Shown here: positions 61,443 through 64,000 of the stretch, piece after piece | How the letters are laid out: every line of letters begins with the position of its first letter | How positions within the stretch are numbered: position 1 is the first letter of the stretch | DNA from: Atrichornis clamosus | Taxonomy: Eukaryota > Chordata > Aves > Passeriformes > Menuridae | Length of the DNA: 64,000 nucleotides | Reading direction: 5' to 3' | Assembly: GCA_013400975.1 (NCBI GenBank) | Contig: WBMZ01000389.1 | Location: 1-64,000 of the forward strand | Position numbers and translations under genes: made by a program | The notes under the pieces: model-generated | Databases searched by the model: none | What the model was told of the DNA's origin: nothing | What the model saw: only the letters and a program-made list of their open reading frames with translations

Positions 61443-63302
61443 ATGGAACAGATGAAAGGATTACAGAAAGTTTTCTGGGGCCAAATTTGGAGCTAATGAT
61501 GGGAAAATTCTTTTGCTAATCCCCACTGCTAGCAGACTCCTGAGGCTGGAGAAAAACAATGTCTCCTGGTACCCTGCTTCTATTTTGCTCATCAGTGCAA
61601 AATACCCTGCTCAGGAGGTTTGCAAAGGCCCATCAGCTTTAAGCAGAGCCCTAAAATCTGCAGGACAGGGCTATAGTGAAAACCTGAGTACAGAACGACG
61701 TGAGACTCCCGTTAAAACTTGGATGCACTGCAATGAAATCCAGGGATGGGACTCAGCCACCTCCATCCCAGCCCAGGCTCACTTCACCACGGGGGGAGTG
61801 GGCTTTTCCAGGGTATTCTGCGCCAGGCAGGCTGGAGGGATCCCACCTGAGCAACCCCTGCTGGCCTCCGAGGATTCCTGGAGAGATGGGTGGAAGGACA
61901 GGGAGCTGAGCCAGGCTGGTGTCACCCGGTGTCCCCAGCCTGTCCAGGGACAGGGACTGACCCTTCCACGGGCAGTGCTCCCCCCACAGCCACGGATGCT
62001 CTGGGACAAACTCCTGTTCCTCCTCCTGCCCTCAGCCCACCAGTGCAGGAAGAACAGACACGGCCAAGTAACCTCCCTTCCAGAGGCAAAGTTTAATCAT
62101 TTTGCAGTCATTTAACAAACACAAAAGAATTCACATGTACCAACTCTAGTGGAGAAGTAAACTTTGCATAATTAATCCCTCAGTACTTGTGCAGCTGCAA
62201 AGGCACAGCTACACCAACTGGCACTCAGGGGAAAATGCCTCTGGCCACCTCGGAGAGCTGGGAAGTGCAAATATCTCCAGAGAGCCTGAGCTGCCTTGGA
62301 ATGGAAAAGGCAGGCCTGAAGAACAAGCTGTCTGGAAAATGAGTACCCAGCTCCCTGAAATCTGATTCATTAATGAGCATTATCAGCTACTTCTGAATTA
62401 AGCCACATTTTATCACAACACCAGAACAAGCTGAAGGCACCTACTGAGCTGCAGAAGGTGGGAACATCCCAAGCAGAGCATCCCCAAATATATCAGGGAA
62501 GTGGAAGTCAAGCTTCCCACAGGAACGGGCGGTTTGATGGAAAATCTGACTCAAAGAAAAAGAAACACTGAAGCAGCACTTAATGAAGATGAACTTCCCC
62601 TGCCTCCTCACAATGCAGACCATGCCATTATCACTCAGCACTAGGAAGGAAAGAGATTCCAAGGAAGGGGAAATTGCAGGGCAGTTATCCTCATCAACCT
62701 GAGCGTGCAGCAGTGACACGAGCTTGGCACAGGGCCTGAGCAAAGTCTGCACATGGTTAAGCACAGGGCATGAAGTAAGATGTGCACAGGGAAAACAGGC
62801 CCTGGAAAATATTGCGAGGCACTTCGGTTTTTCCAGGGTGCCAGTGGCAACAAAATATCCAACCTTATCCCCCGCTTATCCGAAAAAAACCCCCAAAAAA
62901 GAGGGATTGCATAAAGTCAGCGGAAACACAGGAGTTCCACTGGCCTGGCGGTGCTGAAGCCAAGTGCTGAGTGATCTGCCCCTCCATCTGTAAAGTCAGG
63001 CTATTTCCCAACGTTTCTGGACAGTTTAAACACCTCCTGGTGGCACTCTCTACACGGCTGGCAGGTTTTCCACTCGCGGTTGGGGGACAGCGAGGAGCAG
63101 CTCTCAGGCTCTGAGCAGTTCTCCCAGCATCTGCAGTCAGCACAGACAATCCTCACCATTTCTTACTCTGAGCACTCCAGAAACTTTCCCTCTTTGGAGA
63201 AAGAGTTGCCTGCAACTCAGAGAAGAGCTCAAAAGAAAATGTAAGAATTTTGCTCAAGGCTTTGTAACTGTCTGTAAGACAAACAACACCAGCACTATTT
63301 GC

Positions 63303-63414
63303 ATTATTTGTAAAAAGGAGGGTTAAATACATTCCCATTTCACAGATGTTTTGAGGCCTCATGGCTAGGAAAAGTCAGGCAGAAATGCAATGGTACAAAG
63401 CACCTTCAGGGTCC
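63303..63414 (+). mobile_element. Probable MIR-type (amniote) SINE 3' relic
   Basis: ATTATTTGTAAAAAGGAGGG, TTAAATACATTCCCATTTCA, CAGATGTTTTGAGGCCTCAT, then GGTACAAAGCACCTTCAGGG. Ancient amniote MIR-type 3' halves have the same order: catctgtaaaatggggataa, cctcacagggttgttgtgagg and gtaaagcactttgagat. Clearly diverged, with no tail visible. Confidence 0.5.
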
Positions 63415-64000
63415 CAAAAAACATAAGGGTTTGGGGAACCATCCCCAGCCCCCAACAGAGAGAAATGGGACACAGATCGTGTGTTTTCCTGAGGAGAAAC
63501 CAAGGTTTCACAGAGAATCTGTAAACATGCTCGTGCTTCCCACCTGTTTCCTATTTAGAGCAAAGAAAAGCAATTAATATGACTTTTTAGGCAACGATTA
63601 ATAGAAGAAACCTATGAAACAAGACTCCTAATTGAAAATGTCTTTACTCACATGAGGCAGAGGACCAAAACATGACAAGACCACTAAGCACAGTCTCTCC
63701 CAGCTGCACAAACCATTCCTTAACAACCTTAAGATTAATAAACGAAGACATATTCTAGGCATTTCTTATCCCTCCTGGATTTAGCCGTGGCAAAAGGAGA
63801 AATCCATCCTCTCACTTCACCCTCCTTCAGAACAGAGCTCCCATGCAGCACCTCCTGGCAGTGGCTGTGAATTTGGGAACCCCTCACTCTGAGCAGGCAC
63901 ACACACAGAGATGCAGGGGGAAAGTACTGGCCCAGGAAGAAGTGGATTTCACAGTATCATTTATTAGCAAGGAAAAGGACATTTCCCTCCTCAGTGGTGA

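Larger units (their letters stand above)
1..64000 (-). other. STX8: STX8 gene body, mostly intronic (inferred extent)
   Basis: Only one STX8 exon is visible, so the extent is inferred. The exon at 16669-16770 reads on the minus strand. Sequence above 16770 is therefore the intron before it, and sequence below 16669 is the intron after it. I searched by eye on the minus strand for the exon ending in the Asp-Glu-Gln-Asn zero-layer motif, and for the last exon with a run of Val/Leu/Ile ending Trp-Pro-Thr, and found neither. Vertebrate STX8 is known for very large introns, which fits. The left part could lie beyond the 3' end of the gene if a diverged last exon was missed. Confidence 0.65.
59488..64000. 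other. Intron stretch, AT-rich in the middle
   Basis: 60330-61450 is AT-rich and ends with a 14-T run at 61429-61442. A 200-codon plus-strand open frame at 61513-62115 has no recognised domain. A MIR-like relic lies at 63303-63414. No exon was recognised to the window end. Confidence 0.5.

Noticed and set aside
61570..61600. Minus-strand words encoding Asp-Glu-Gln-Asn, considered as the preceding STX8 exon
   Set aside because: The residues before it do not resemble the SNARE N-terminal half, and no donor follows at the needed phase. A similar chance hit at 19075-19100 ends in a stop.
1..64000. CRISPR arrays, operons, tRNA/rRNA genes, phage or plasmid modules
   Set aside because: None seen. 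The composition, introns and CR1 content are those of an avian nuclear genome.

Overview
The window is vertebrate nuclear DNA, almost certainly avian. It holds 12 or more fragments of CR1 LINEs (the dominant bird retroposon) in both orientations, one bird-type endogenous retrovirus solo LTR, two probable relics of ancient amniote MIR-type SINEs, and simple repeats. Coding density is close to nil. The style of the CR1 copies would fit a passerine, but that is inference.

One coding exon is secure: minus strand 16669-16770, flanked by a canonical acceptor and donor. It encodes the C-terminal half of the SNARE motif and the juxtamembrane segment of syntaxin-8 (STX8). STX8 is a single-pass Qc-SNARE of the endolysosomal pathway with very long introns in vertebrates. 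I could not find the preceding exon (N-terminal SNARE half) at higher coordinates, nor the final exon (transmembrane anchor and stop) at lower coordinates. The simplest reading is that the window lies in or near two large STX8 introns. The left end could also run past the gene if I missed the last exon.

Layout. 1-16668: downstream intron on the minus strand, with CR1 at 916-1100, 3251-3355, 6385-6880, 8615-9363 and about 9800-10250, a solo LTR at about 13065-13641 and a CpG-rich patch at 14150-14410. 16669-16770: STX8 exon. 16771-64000: upstream intron, with CR1 at 18278-18534, 21881-22286, 34985-35104, 37717-38088, 50017-50563, 54067-54341 and two adjoining CR1 tails at 59323-59487. It also holds a (CATC)n microsatellite at 19924-19980, possible MIR-type relics at 45013-45122 (-) and 63303-63414 (+), and several AT-rich blocks with clustered TAAT cores that are candidates for conserved regulatory DNA.

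Nearly all open reading frames in the window are chance frames, many of them inside GC-rich CR1 copies. I found no CRISPR array, operon, tRNA, rRNA or prokaryotic defence-like system, and nothing I would call a new biological system. The most informative observations are a CR1 pair sharing a roughly 97% identical body but carrying different 3' tails, the CpG-rich intronic patch, some perfect short inverted repeats, and the tandem CR1 tails.
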